The notes: a model not told the origin generated them from the sequence alone. A stretch of 45,975 bases of DNA from an uncultured Lachnospiraceae bacterium (GCA_947571775.1 CANOZK010000019.1:1-45975), one strand, 5' to 3'. Positions 24,046 through 32,228 are shown, numbered from the stretch's first letter. Numbers and translations are program-made.

Positions 24046-24945
24046 TTAATCCGTAGCCGCAATCAGTTTCTTCATGGACAGTGACATGATAACCACAATG
24101 ACAAAGAATACGGCTGCCACTGCGCAGGCGTAGCCGAAATTCCCCTGCTGGAAGCCCTGGGTATAAATATAGTAAACCAGTGTCTTTGTGCTGTTTTTCG
24201 GCCCGCCTTGGGTCATAACGTAAGGCTGGGTAAACAGTTTCATCGCCTGAATCATTGTGATCATCACTACATATTTGATAGTTCCTTTCAGTCCGGGCAG
24301 CGTCACATACAAAAACTGCTGTACTTTGGTAGCGCCGTCCACAGAAGCCGCTTCGTACTGGTCTCTGGGAATTCCCTGAAGACCGGCCAGGAAAATCATC
24401 ATCTGGTAGCCTGCGCCCTGCCAGCCGGACATAAAGATAATGGAATTCATCGCTGTCTTCGCATTACTCAGGAAATTGACCGGTTCCATCCCCAGGCTGG
24501 TGAGCATTGAGTTAATCAAACCGGTGCTGGGATTGGAGTTGTAAAGCACAGTCCACAGAATGGATACAACAACCATGGAAGTCAGCTGCGGGCTAAAATA
24601 CATGGTACGGAAAATAGCTACGCCCCGAAATTTGGATGAAACCAGCATCGCCAGGGCAAGCGCCAGGACACACTGGAACGGTACGACCAAAACCGTAAAG
24701 TATACCGTATTTTTCAGTGCAATCCAGAAATTTTCATCCTGAAACAGTTTGGTATAGTTTTGCAGGCCGATGAAGCTGATATTATCCGGTCTTACAATCT
24801 GATACTGAAACAAAGAATAACGAATCGTGTACAGAATCGGAACTACCAAAAATGCAACCAGAAGAAACATTGCCGGTATGGTAAAGATATACGCGGCAGT
24901 CCGTTCGTTTTTCTTCCTGCCCGACAATTTCACTTGTTTGGACAT
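24046..24945 (-). CDS. Carbohydrate ABC transporter permease (MalF-like)
   Basis: 299 residues from ATG 24945 with GAGGG upstream; a longer reading lacks a ribosome site. Six membrane helices and the EAA motif YEAASVDGATKVQQFLYVTLP identify the first permease of a CUT1 importer. It is separated from the binding-protein gene by a stem-loop that probably lowers permease expression relative to the binding protein. Confidence 0.93.
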   Translation of the reverse strand: MSKQVKLSGRKKNERTAAYIFTIPAMFLLVAFLVVPILYTIRYSLFQYQIVRPDNISFIGLQNYTKLFQDENFWIALKNTVYFTVLVVPFQCVLALALAMLVSSKFRGVAIFRTMYFSPQLTSMVVVSILWTVLYNSNPSTGLINSMLTSLGMEPVNFLSNAKTAMNSIIFMSGWQGAGYQMMIFLAGLQGIPRDQYEAASVDGATKVQQFLYVTLPGLKGTIKYVVMITMIQAMKLFTQPYVMTQGGPKNSTKTLVYYIYTQGFQQGNFGYACAVAAVFFVIVVIMSLSMKKLIAATD

Positions 24946-24986
24946 ATGTTTTCCCTCTCTTTCCCCAAAAAAATTATAAAGGAAAA

Positions 24987-25018
24987 GCCGCACCGCAATG
25001 CGCAGCAGGGGGTGCGGC
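24987..25018 (-). other. Intercistronic stem-loop between binding protein and permeases
   Basis: GCCGCACC (24987-24994) pairs with GGTGCGGC (25011-25018), followed on the minus strand by TTTTCC. It is likely a partial terminator or 3'-end stabiliser that keeps the binding protein in excess. Confidence 0.65.
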
Positions 25019-25060
25019 CTTTCGGCAATTTTTCTTTTATACAGATATTAATGGTTATTA

Positions 25061-26437
25061 TTAATTCGCATAGTACATATCATAATCTTCCTGGAAAGCG
25101 GAAACTACGCTGTCCAACTGTTCCTGGATATAATCTGTTTTTACCTCATGTGCGGAAGCTGCGTCTGAGAAAATGTTGGTCATCGCTTCTGCATATTTGG
25201 ATGAAAATACAGAGTAAGAAGGTGTTCTCGGACGCGGAACGGCCGTATTCTGAAGCTGTTCTACGAACATAGCGCGAGGTCCGTCCTTGTATTCTGCCAT
25301 GGACTCTTCTTCATAAGAGGAAGCGCGAGTTGCAGGTTTTGCAATTGCTGCGGCATAAGAAGCAACGTTTTCTTTGCTCATCAGCCACTGCAGGAATTCT
25401 CCTGCTTCTGCAACATGTTCACAGTTTTTGCTGACTGCTGCCGACCAGTCTCCGCATGGAGAAACAGCCTTTTTCGTGCTGTCAGATACCGGATAATACG
25501 TAACACCCCAGTCGAAATCTGCGCTTCCTTCCAGAATCGCTACATCCCAGGAACCGCCCAGCATCGTAGCGCAGGCGCCGTTTAAGAACTCGTCCTGAAT
25601 GGGGTCAATGTTTGCATAACCGTCTGCGATCAGTTTTGCAAGGTATTCTGCGGTTTCTACGCTCTCCTTGCTGTTTACATAACCTTCTGCCTCAGAACCA
25701 TCTTCGCTGATGAAATCTTTTCCGTTGGAGATGAACATCGGCTCCAGCGCATAAGGAAGACCTTCGCCGTGATCCATAATCACATGTGTGCCCACATAAT
25801 TGTCTGTGGTGCATTTCTCGGCAATTTCTGCCAGCTCAGACCAGGTAAGCGGATTGTCCAATGTACGGGACTCGATATCTTTCACATCCACATCGCAGTC
25901 TTTTAAGTAATCTTTGTTATAATAAAGAGCTACGGAAGATTCTGTTGCGGAAATCGCATACAGTTCATCATCATATGTACACTGTGCAACAGTGGAATCT
26001 GCGAAATCAGACAATTCGTCTTCCCCGAAATACTCGGAAATCGGTACAATAATTCCGTTTGCTGCATAGTAGGAAACCGCTGGGCCGTCTACAAAGAAAA
26101 TGTCTGGAAGGTCATTGGATGTAACGGCTGTGGTAATCTTGTTCTCGTAAGCGTAGGAGTCGGAACGGTCAATCGCTTCCCGTTTCACCTGAATTTCGGG
26201 ATGTTCTGCATTCCATTCATCCAGTTTTTCCACCCACCAGTTCTCCACCGCTTCTTTGTCCGTCGGCTGCCAAAGGGTAAGATTCACCGCGCCGTCGCTG
26301 CTGGCTTCCTGACTGTCGGAACCGCCGCCTGTGGAATCGGATGAGCCGCCGCCACCGCCGCAGGCCGTCAGAGACAGGGCCAGTGTTAAGGACAAGGCTG
26401 ATGCCAATAACATTTTTGCTGCTTTTTTCAATTTCAT
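25061..26437 (-). CDS. Extracellular sugar-binding lipoprotein of the ABC importer
   Basis: 458 residues from ATG 26437 with AGGAGG; the longer reading would cross the operators. A lipoprotein signal ends LSLTAC, followed by a Gly/Ser-rich linker (GGGGGSSDSTGGGSD) and a family 1 solute-binding fold (VNLTLWQPTDKEAVENWW; DLPDIFFVDGP). It is the first gene of the importer operon. The neighbouring GH32 enzyme suggests sucrose or fructo-oligosaccharides as the ligand; that is inference. Confidence 0.93.
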   Translation of the reverse strand: MKLKKAAKMLLASALSLTLALSLTACGGGGGSSDSTGGGSDSQEASSDGAVNLTLWQPTDKEAVENWWVEKLDEWNAEHPEIQVKREAIDRSDSYAYENKITTAVTSNDLPDIFFVDGPAVSYYAANGIIVPISEYFGEDELSDFADSTVAQCTYDDELYAISATESSVALYYNKDYLKDCDVDVKDIESRTLDNPLTWSELAEIAEKCTTDNYVGTHVIMDHGEGLPYALEPMFISNGKDFISEDGSEAEGYVNSKESVETAEYLAKLIADGYANIDPIQDEFLNGACATMLGGSWDVAILEGSADFDWGVTYYPVSDSTKKAVSPCGDWSAAVSKNCEHVAEAGEFLQWLMSKENVASYAAAIAKPATRASSYEEESMAEYKDGPRAMFVEQLQNTAVPRPRTPSYSVFSSKYAEAMTNIFSDAASAHEVKTDYIQEQLDSVVSAFQEDYDMYYAN

Positions 26438-26458
26438 TATACATTCCTCCTTTATTTT

Positions 26459-26495
26459 ATGGAACCGATTCCATTCAAAAGTGGAACCCTTTCCA
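26459..26495. promoter_or_regulatory. Two LacI-type operators upstream of the importer operon
   Basis: TGGAACCGATTCCA (26460-26473), with a central CG, and TGGAACCCTTTCCA (26482-26495) share the TGGAA-N4-TTCCA form and lie 22 bp apart centre to centre. The first is the canonical LacI-family layout. They lie between the binding-protein start and AT-rich promoter DNA, where a repressor would block transcription. Confidence 0.75.
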
Positions 26496-26639
26496 TATCT
26501 ATGGCTATATGTTAACACTTTAAACAAACCTTGTCCATAGTTTTTTCACATTTTTCTTACCCTCAAACACAAAAAAACGGAAATAGACAAATTTTCACTC
26601 TGTTTTTTATATATTTTTCACAATATCTTAAAAACGGTA

Positions 26640-26668
26640 TTGCGCAAGCCGTTTCACAATGGTATGAT
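26640..26668 (+). promoter_or_regulatory. Promoter of the yesL-like gene
   Basis: TTGCGC (26640-26645), 17-bp spacer, TATGAT (26663-26668), 42 bp before the start codon. The TTGCGC -35 is imperfect. Confidence 0.5.
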
Positions 26669-26710
26669 AATGCAAACTTACAAAGACAGGAAAGTTGAGG
26701 ATAAGATTTT

Positions 26711-27400
26711 ATGAAAATACTGCAAGAAGGGCCCTTGGCAAATTTTTTAAGCAGGCTGATCGATTTGATTCTTTTAAATATTGTCTGGTTCTTATGCAGC
26801 TTGCCTGTGTTTACGCTCGGCGCCTCTACCTGCGCGGTATATGAAGTGACGATGCGCTATGCGTTTCATGGAAATCCGGCCATTTTACGGACTTTTTTTG
26901 AAGCCTTCCGAAAGAACTTTAAGAAAGCAACGGCATTGTTTTTGATTTTCCTGGCGGCGGGACTCTTCCTGGCTCTGGATCTCTGGTGCGCATTGCAGTG
27001 GAATATATCCATAAAATTCCTGATTGTCGTTGTGATTCTGTCGGTGTCTTATTTTTATCTGGCCGTTCTCAGCCATGTGTTTCCAGTGCTCGCCTATTTT
27101 GACACCGGAATCAAAGAAAGTATCCGAAAAGCATTTTTCCTGTCTATGAAAAACGGAATCTTCACCGTCTTTATCATGGTAATGAACCTGCTTCCTGTAT
27201 TCGCCATTTTATTGTTCCCCAGTCAATTCGGACAGATTATCTTTCTCTACTTTGTACTGGGCTTTAGCGCCATCGCACTGCTGAATTCTCTGCACCTGGT
27301 ACGGCTCTTTGACCCGGAACGCGCAGAAGAATCCGAGCAGATAGAGGAGCGGCAGCGCCAGCTTCGGAATCTGGACAAGCAAAACACCGAAGAAAAATGA
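26711..27400 (+). CDS. YesL-like DUF624 membrane protein
   Basis: 229 residues with about five hydrophobic segments. The N-terminus (ILLNIVWFLCSLPVFTLGAS) is the typical DUF624/YesL signature, where a Trp-Phe helix is followed by LPVFTLGAST. The C-terminal 30 residues are charged and helical. The biochemical role is unknown; relatives commonly lie next to CUT1 sugar transporter genes and sensor kinases. Here it is divergent from the sucrose/fructan operon, consistent with that link. Confidence 0.87.
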   Translation: MKILQEGPLANFLSRLIDLILLNIVWFLCSLPVFTLGASTCAVYEVTMRYAFHGNPAILRTFFEAFRKNFKKATALFLIFLAAGLFLALDLWCALQWNISIKFLIVVVILSVSYFYLAVLSHVFPVLAYFDTGIKESIRKAFFLSMKNGIFTVFIMVMNLLPVFAILLFPSQFGQIIFLYFVLGFSAIALLNSLHLVRLFDPERAEESEQIEERQRQLRNLDKQNTEEK

Positions 27401-27413
27401 CGCATGAGGATAT

Positions 27414-27427
27414 ATAGACTTTCATAT
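27414..27427 (+). promoter_or_regulatory. Candidate sporulation promoter element before spoIID
   Basis: ATAGACTTTCATAT, 33 bp before the spoIID start, recurs exactly upstream of the spoIIQ-like gene. TTCATAT resembles the sigma-E -35 box. Confidence 0.5.
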
Positions 27428-27459
27428 ATTAAAGGTAAGCATCTATTCCGGCGGTATTT

Positions 27460-28284
27460 ATGAAAGAGTATTTGTCTACCTACTTTACCTTGTTGATTAT
27501 TGTCCTGCTGCTGCCTTTCCTTTTGACCTTTCTTCTCTCAGGTAAAAATTCCTGCGCCTTATACAAGTCCCCCGACATGGAGAAATATCTCCCGATTATC
27601 GTATATTTACAGATTCCTTACAGCCATCATCTAGAAAACATCAAGGCGCAGACCATCCTTGCGAGGACGAATCTCCAAATCCAACTGGAAAACGGCGCCT
27701 CGCTGTCCGCGCTGCTGAAAAAGCCGCTGGACTATCTGGCCCACGAACAGGGGCTGAGCAGTTTTTTTCATACATATCAGCGTTTTTGCCGGGCCGCCCA
27801 GGAAACTAGCGGGCAGGTTCTTACCTATCAGAATCAGAAAGTCGTCCTTCCTTATTGTTATGCAACGACCGGAAGCACCAGAGACGGCACCTCCCTGCTG
27901 CACAGTGAAAAATACGCATATCTGGTTTCCGTAAAGACGCCGCAGGATCAGAAGGCTGCCAATTATCTGGCCAGCGTCTATTTTCCGGGGACGGATTACT
28001 GCAAACAGATAGAGATTGTATCCCGTGACAAAGCGGACTATGTTTTGTCCCTGAAAGCCGGGGAACAACTCATGTCCGGGGAGGAATTTCGCCGGATGCT
28101 GGATCTGCCCTCCAGCTCCTTTACCATCCAGGAACTCCACGGACAGACACGAATTCTGTGCCGCGGACAAGGCCACGGCCTGGGCTTTTCCCAATATGGC
28201 GGCAATGTGCTGGCAGCCCAAGGAAAAAGCTGTATCGAAATTTTACAATATTATTTTCCACTCCTTCAACCTTCCTCTGTCTAA
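27460..28284 (+). CDS. spoIID: Stage II sporulation protein D-like (SpoIID) lytic transglycosylase
   Basis: 274 residues. An N-terminal membrane anchor (about 8-27) is followed by the SpoIID domain. ENIKAQTILARTNL (59-72) corresponds to the EALKAQAVAARTYA motif with the catalytic Glu59, and GQGHGLGFSQYGG is the C-terminal GHGxGxSQ motif. SpoIID cleaves glycan strands during engulfment of the forespore. The usual S-x-GG segment reads ATTGSTRDG here. The start codon follows only a weak GGCGG. A spoIIQ-like gene follows 163 bp later, the same pairing as in Clostridioides. Confidence 0.88.
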   Translation: MKEYLSTYFTLLIIVLLLPFLLTFLLSGKNSCALYKSPDMEKYLPIIVYLQIPYSHHLENIKAQTILARTNLQIQLENGASLSALLKKPLDYLAHEQGLSSFFHTYQRFCRAAQETSGQVLTYQNQKVVLPYCYATTGSTRDGTSLLHSEKYAYLVSVKTPQDQKAANYLASVYFPGTDYCKQIEIVSRDKADYVLSLKAGEQLMSGEEFRRMLDLPSSSFTIQELHGQTRILCRGQGHGLGFSQYGGNVLAAQGKSCIEILQYYFPLLQPSSV

Positions 28285-28383
28285 ACCCACAGAAATCAAT
28301 TTCTAAATCAGAACCGAAAGGGGTTCGGGGGAAATCCATAATCCTCCGGCGCTTTCACAGGAAAAAATTTCTGAAAAAAATGC

Positions 28384-28397
28384 ATAGACTTTCATAT
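28384..28397 (+). promoter_or_regulatory. Candidate sporulation promoter element before the spoIIQ-like gene
   Basis: An exact second copy of ATAGACTTTCATAT, followed 16 bp after TTCATAT by CTATAAGA, which resembles a sigma-E -10 box. It is 51 bp before the start codon. Confidence 0.5.
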
Positions 28398-28447
28398 TTT
28401 GGAAATCCTATGGCTATAAGAAATTGAAAAAACAGAGGTGAAAGAGT

Positions 28448-29191
28448 ATGACAAAGAAAACGAGAATGATTCGGTTGATTGTGAACAGTGTGCTTGTGGC
28501 GGGCATCGTTGCTTTGGCAGTAACCGTATATCAAGCCGGAACACGAACCAGCAACGACGAGCCGATTACACCCCAGCTTGCCGCAGAGGATGAGCGAACC
28601 CGCATATCCGAGACGGCAGCCCCCATGGTGGACGCCGGAACCACAGACGTGGAAGCGGATGTAGAAGCCGATCCAGAAGCAGACTTAGAAGTCGCAGAGG
28701 CAGAGTCCGCAGAAGAGGAAGAAAGCACTGACGCTTCTGCAGAGGCCGAGGCGGCAGCCCCCGCCATTGATGTTTCTTTTACAGAAGAAAGCCTGATGAC
28801 CTGGCCTCTGGAAGGACAAATCCTTCTGGATTACAGCATGGATCACACCATCTACCACCCTACGCTGGATCTTTATAAATACAGCAAGGGAATCGCCATC
28901 CAGTCATCGGTAGGCTCCCCTGTCATGGCTGCCACCAACGGCACCGTGCTCTCCATTGAGGAAATGTCAGAGACAGGCACCACCGTTGTGCTGGATATGG
29001 GCAACGGCTATCAGAGTACCTATGGACAGTTGACCGATCTGAACGTGGTTGTGGGTCAGACAATACCACAGGGAACGATTTTGGGTTATGTCAGCGAACC
29101 CACCAAATATTATACGGAAGAGGGAAGCAACCTTTACTTTGCCATGAGCAAAGACGAAGCTCCCATTGATCCCATTCAATATTTGCCTTAA
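28448..29191 (+). CDS. spoIIQ: SpoIIQ-like M23/LytM-fold protein, active site degenerate
   Basis: 247 residues, ATG at 28448 after AGAGGTGAAAG. A membrane anchor (about 9-28) is followed by an acidic Ala/Glu-rich linker (about 45-108) and a LytM (M23) domain (about 117-247). The first zinc motif H-x3-D is kept (His137, Asp141 in HPTLD), but the second, H-x-H, reads N-L-Y at 228-230 (SNLYFAMS), so peptidase activity is unlikely. SpoIIQ acts as a forespore anchor for SpoIIIAH across the septum, which does not need catalysis. Position after spoIID supports the role. Confidence 0.82.
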   Translation: MTKKTRMIRLIVNSVLVAGIVALAVTVYQAGTRTSNDEPITPQLAAEDERTRISETAAPMVDAGTTDVEADVEADPEADLEVAEAESAEEEESTDASAEAEAAAPAIDVSFTEESLMTWPLEGQILLDYSMDHTIYHPTLDLYKYSKGIAIQSSVGSPVMAATNGTVLSIEEMSETGTTVVLDMGNGYQSTYGQLTDLNVVVGQTIPQGTILGYVSEPTKYYTEEGSNLYFAMSKDEAPIDPIQYLP

Positions 29192-29233
29192 TGGAAAACG
29201 TATTCACAAATTTCTGAAAAAGGCGTATGATAA

Positions 29234-29355
29234 GAAAGTAACATACCATATTGAAAACCCGCAATCGCTTTTTTGCAAAAAGGGCCTCTTTGGCCCGGAA
29301 ATACCAGTCTGTATAAAACAGATTTTCTCTTTCTTCAATATGGTAATCTACTTTC
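29234..29355. repeat. 22-bp imperfect inverted repeat enclosing small hairpins
   Basis: Arms 29234-29255 and 29334-29355 match at 19 of 22 positions; the core is TACCATATTGAA / TTCAATATGGTA. Inside lie GGGCC-N5-GGCCC (29282-29296) and TCTGT-N5-ACAGA. No coding frame was recognised in the 29192-29426 gap. Confidence 0.7.
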
Positions 29356-29375
29356 GCCGATTGCTTGACATAAAT

Positions 29376-29411
29376 AACCGGGCCGCCAGGTTTTCCCAAA
29401 ACCGGGCTGCC
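29376..29411. repeat. 12-bp direct repeat with an embedded hairpin
   Basis: AACCGGGCCGCC (29376-29387) recurs as AACCGGGCTGCC (29400-29411), one mismatch, 24 bp apart. Between them GGTTTT-CCC-AAAACC forms a hairpin. It lies just before the GIY-YIG gene. Confidence 0.6.
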
Positions 29412-29426
29412 TGTACATAGATTATC

Positions 29427-29672
29427 ATGAATTATACTTATATTGTAAAATGCCAAGACGGAACGCTCTATACCGGATGGACCAACAATCTGCAGAAACG
29501 GATGCACGACCATAACTGCAAAAAAGGGGCCAAGTATACCCGAAGCCGGACTCCCGTGGAATTGGTATATTATGAGGGATTTCCCACCAAAAGCCAGGCA
29601 ATGCGCAGGGAATACGAGATCAAACACCTGCCCGCCAGGGAAAAACGAAGGCTGATCCTTGACGAACCGTGA
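29427..29672 (+). CDS. GIY-YIG endonuclease-fold protein (YhbQ/UPF0213-like)
   Basis: 81 residues. The N-terminal YTYIVKC, then TLYTGWTNNLQKRMHDH, is the GIY-YIG core in YIV/YTG form with the catalytic Arg (QKRM) and following His, and the C-terminal part holds the Glu in RREYEIKHL. Such small single-domain proteins of the UPF0213 family are common and mostly uncharacterised; DNA repair roles are proposed. The ATG at 29427 has no clear ribosome site. Its 3' end contains the promoter of the next gene. Confidence 0.88.
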   Translation: MNYTYIVKCQDGTLYTGWTNNLQKRMHDHNCKKGAKYTRSRTPVELVYYEGFPTKSQAMRREYEIKHLPAREKRRLILDEP

Positions 29673-29687
29673 AAAATCATCTATACT
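29659..29687 (+). promoter_or_regulatory. Promoter inside the GIY-YIG 3' end
   Basis: TTGACG (29659-29664), 17-bp spacer, TATACT (29682-29687). The predicted start is near 29694, next to the ATG of the following gene. Confidence 0.6.
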
Positions 29688-29694
29688 TGTGTGC

Positions 29695-30336
29695 ATGGAA
29701 AATATGATTCTTCAATGGGAAATTTTTAAAGAAAAATTATTGTATCTGGGATACTGGGACAAGCTGCTGAACCATCTGGATACCATTGTCATGATTGTTC
29801 TGATTGCCGCTTTGCTGTTTGCACTTATGAACTGTTTTCTTGGGCATCAATTGATGCGGCTGTGGATGACGGTCATCGGCCTGGGAATCGGAGGATGCAT
29901 CGGCGGGTATCTGGGCCTGCGGCACTTTTATGACAAGAACGCCATCTTTTTGAGCGCTACCGTCTGTGCGTTTGCTGTGGCAATGGCGGCAGCTCTGATT
30001 TACCGGGTGGGATTGGTCGTTTTATGCGGCGGGGTGGTATTTCTCACGATGGAGCTTTTGTTTCCGGTGGCTTCTATAAGCGTACATATGGGATTTCTGG
30101 CTCTGGGACTTGTGGCCGGAATCGCTTCTTTTGAAAAGGAAACCACTGCGGTAACCTGGATTACCGGCATTTGCGGGGGATTGACCACGGCCAAAGCCGG
30201 GTTCCTGCTGCTTGACTGGCAGTCCACGCTGCTCGCTATTGTGGCCGGGGCTGCGCTGGCCGCTCTGGGAATCAAATACCAATACAGCCAGATCCGCAAA
30301 CATCCGCCCCAGTCCAAAAAAGCAAAAAAGGAGTAA
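29695..30336 (+). CDS. Polytopic membrane protein of unknown function (DUF4203-like)
   Basis: 213 residues from ATG 29695. After an amphipathic N-terminus there are about seven hydrophobic helices with many Gly residues, including WMTVIGLGIGGCIGGYLGLR near residue 57. The C-terminal tail is basic (SKKAKKE). The layout resembles DUF4203/TMEM198-type proteins, though that assignment is uncertain. No Shine-Dalgarno site precedes the start, and a promoter ends only 8 bp upstream. The stop directly abuts the pepF stop on the other strand, with no room for a terminator between them. Confidence 0.7.
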   Translation: MENMILQWEIFKEKLLYLGYWDKLLNHLDTIVMIVLIAALLFALMNCFLGHQLMRLWMTVIGLGIGGCIGGYLGLRHFYDKNAIFLSATVCAFAVAMAAALIYRVGLVVLCGGVVFLTMELLFPVASISVHMGFLALGLVAGIASFEKETTAVTWITGICGGLTTAKAGFLLLDWQSTLLAIVAGAALAALGIKYQYSQIRKHPPQSKKAKKE

Positions 30337-32130
30337 TTATTCCATCCGGGTTAAATATTCCTCGAATACCCGCAGGGCATTTTCCACCGGCTCGCTGGAG
30401 GTCATATCCACACCGCAGATTTTCAGCAAATCGATGCAGTCCATGGAACTGCCCCCGCTTAAAAATTGTTTGTATTTCTCTACGATCCCCGGCTCCCCTG
30501 CCAGAATCTTGCTGCTGATGGCAATGGCAGCGGAGAATCCGGTGGCATACTGATACACATAGAAAGAATTGTAAAAATGGGGAATTCTCGCCCATTCCAT
30601 CTCTATGGCCTTGTCCACTTCTATATCCGCACCATAATACTCTTTGTTCAAATCATAGTAAATCCGGCACAGATTTTCCGCCGTCAGTCCCTCGCCGTTT
30701 TGCACCATTTCGTGAACCGTTTTTTCAAATTCCGCAAACATGGTCTGCCGAAACAGCGTTCCCTTAAATTGATCCAGGAAATAATTGATGAGATATGCCT
30801 TTTCATCCTCGTCCTCAGCCTTTTCCAACAGATGGTGAATCAGCAAAGCCTCGTTGCAGGTGGAAGCCACTTCAGCCACAAAGATTTTGTACCCGGCATA
30901 AAGATACGGCTGGTTTTTGTCCGAATGATAGCTGTGCAGGGCATGGCCCATCTCGTGCGCCAGCGTAAACACATGATTTAAAGTTCCATTATAATTCAAG
31001 AGTACATACGGGTGCGTGCCGTATGCGCCCCAGGAATACGCGCCGCTTCGCTTGCCCTGATTTTCATACACGTCAATCCATCCTTCCTGGAAACCTTTTT
31101 CCAGCAAATGGATATAATCCTCTCCCAGAGGCGCAAGGCCTTCTTTTACCAGCTCTTTTGCCTGGTCGAAGGTATACGCCCGGCTTGGCTTTTTTACCAG
31201 GGGAACATACAAATCATACATGTGCAGCGTTTCCACATCCAATGCGTTCCTGCGCAGCCGCACATACCGGTGCATTGCCGGCAAATGGCTGTGAACGGCC
31301 TCGATCAGCCGATCGTAGACAGATACAGGAATGTTGCTTTCGTTCAGCGCCGCTTCTCTGGAAGATCCGTAATTGCGCATACGGGCAAAAAACAGCTCTT
31401 GTTTTACATTGGCAGAGAATGTGGCGGCCAGGGTATGGCGGAAGGAATCGTAAGCGGCGTAAAGCTGCTCGAAAGCCTCCCGGCGCACCCGGCGGTCCGG
31501 GCTTTCCAGAAACTGCACATAGCGTCCGTGGGTCAGCTCCTGCTCCCTGCCTTTTTCATCCAAAATCGTACTGAATCTCAAATCGGCATTGTTGAACATG
31601 GTGAAAATATTCTGGGGAGATTGTCCAAGTTCCGATACCTTTGCCAGCACTCCTTCCATTTCTTTTGACAGAATATGGACTTTTTTGCGCTGCTTCTCTT
31701 GCATATATCTCTGGTAAAGGGCAAGGCCTGGCTCTTCTTTTCGGAATTTCTCCCAATCCTCTTTCGAGATCTCCAACAGCTCCGGCTCCACAAAGGAAGT
31801 TCCATCGCCAACTTGCACCATCAAAGCCTGCGCCCGGTCTGCCATATTCTGGTAAAAAGAATTTCCCATGTCCTGGTGGGACTTCTGGCTGGCATACACA
31901 TACAATCGTTCCATCCGAAGCAGAAGCGCGTCCTGCGCTTGCAGCCCGGCAAACAGGCTGCTGGAAGACTCTCCCAGCCTGTCCTGGTATTTGGCAAAGT
32001 CTTCGAGCTGTTGACGGATCGCCTGAGCATCCGCCTCCCACGCCTGGTCACTGGGATACAGATCTTCGAGCCGCCAGCAGTCTTCGGGAGACACTTCCTC
32101 CCTCTTGGGATTTTTCTTGATTTCACTCAT
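30337..32130 (-). CDS. pepF: Oligoendopeptidase F (M3 family)
   Basis: 597 residues from ATG 32130, which gives the usual N-terminus (CWRLEDLYPSDQAWEAD) and length; an ATG 24 codons upstream is in frame but abuts its Shine-Dalgarno with no spacing. The zinc-binding HEMGH motif lies in TLAHEMGHALHSYHS, and the downstream Glu in FVAEVASTCNEAL provides the third ligand. It is a cytoplasmic metallopeptidase that cleaves peptides of about 7-17 residues. A strong extended -10 promoter lies upstream. Confidence 0.93.
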   Translation of the reverse strand: MSEIKKNPKREEVSPEDCWRLEDLYPSDQAWEADAQAIRQQLEDFAKYQDRLGESSSSLFAGLQAQDALLLRMERLYVYASQKSHQDMGNSFYQNMADRAQALMVQVGDGTSFVEPELLEISKEDWEKFRKEEPGLALYQRYMQEKQRKKVHILSKEMEGVLAKVSELGQSPQNIFTMFNNADLRFSTILDEKGREQELTHGRYVQFLESPDRRVRREAFEQLYAAYDSFRHTLAATFSANVKQELFFARMRNYGSSREAALNESNIPVSVYDRLIEAVHSHLPAMHRYVRLRRNALDVETLHMYDLYVPLVKKPSRAYTFDQAKELVKEGLAPLGEDYIHLLEKGFQEGWIDVYENQGKRSGAYSWGAYGTHPYVLLNYNGTLNHVFTLAHEMGHALHSYHSDKNQPYLYAGYKIFVAEVASTCNEALLIHHLLEKAEDEDEKAYLINYFLDQFKGTLFRQTMFAEFEKTVHEMVQNGEGLTAENLCRIYYDLNKEYYGADIEVDKAIEMEWARIPHFYNSFYVYQYATGFSAAIAISSKILAGEPGIVEKYKQFLSGGSSMDCIDLLKICGVDMTSSEPVENALRVFEEYLTRME

Positions 32131-32219
32131 TTTTCTGATCGTTCCTCTCTTCAAAATTTGTCTGTCTGAATGGTTACATGCAACATTTTCATATTCTGAC
32201 ATCTCCTTTTGTTTTCTTT

Positions 32220-32228
32220 ATTATACCA
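32220..32228 (-). promoter_or_regulatory. pepF extended -10 promoter
   Basis: Minus-strand TGGTATAAT (TATAAT at 32220-32225 with upstream TGG). The -35 region is weak, typical for an extended -10 promoter. Confidence 0.6.

Noticed and set aside
24987..25018. Full terminator separating the binding protein from the permeases
   Set aside because: The T-run is short and the permeases have no clear promoter of their own, so partial termination or RNA stabilisation fits better.
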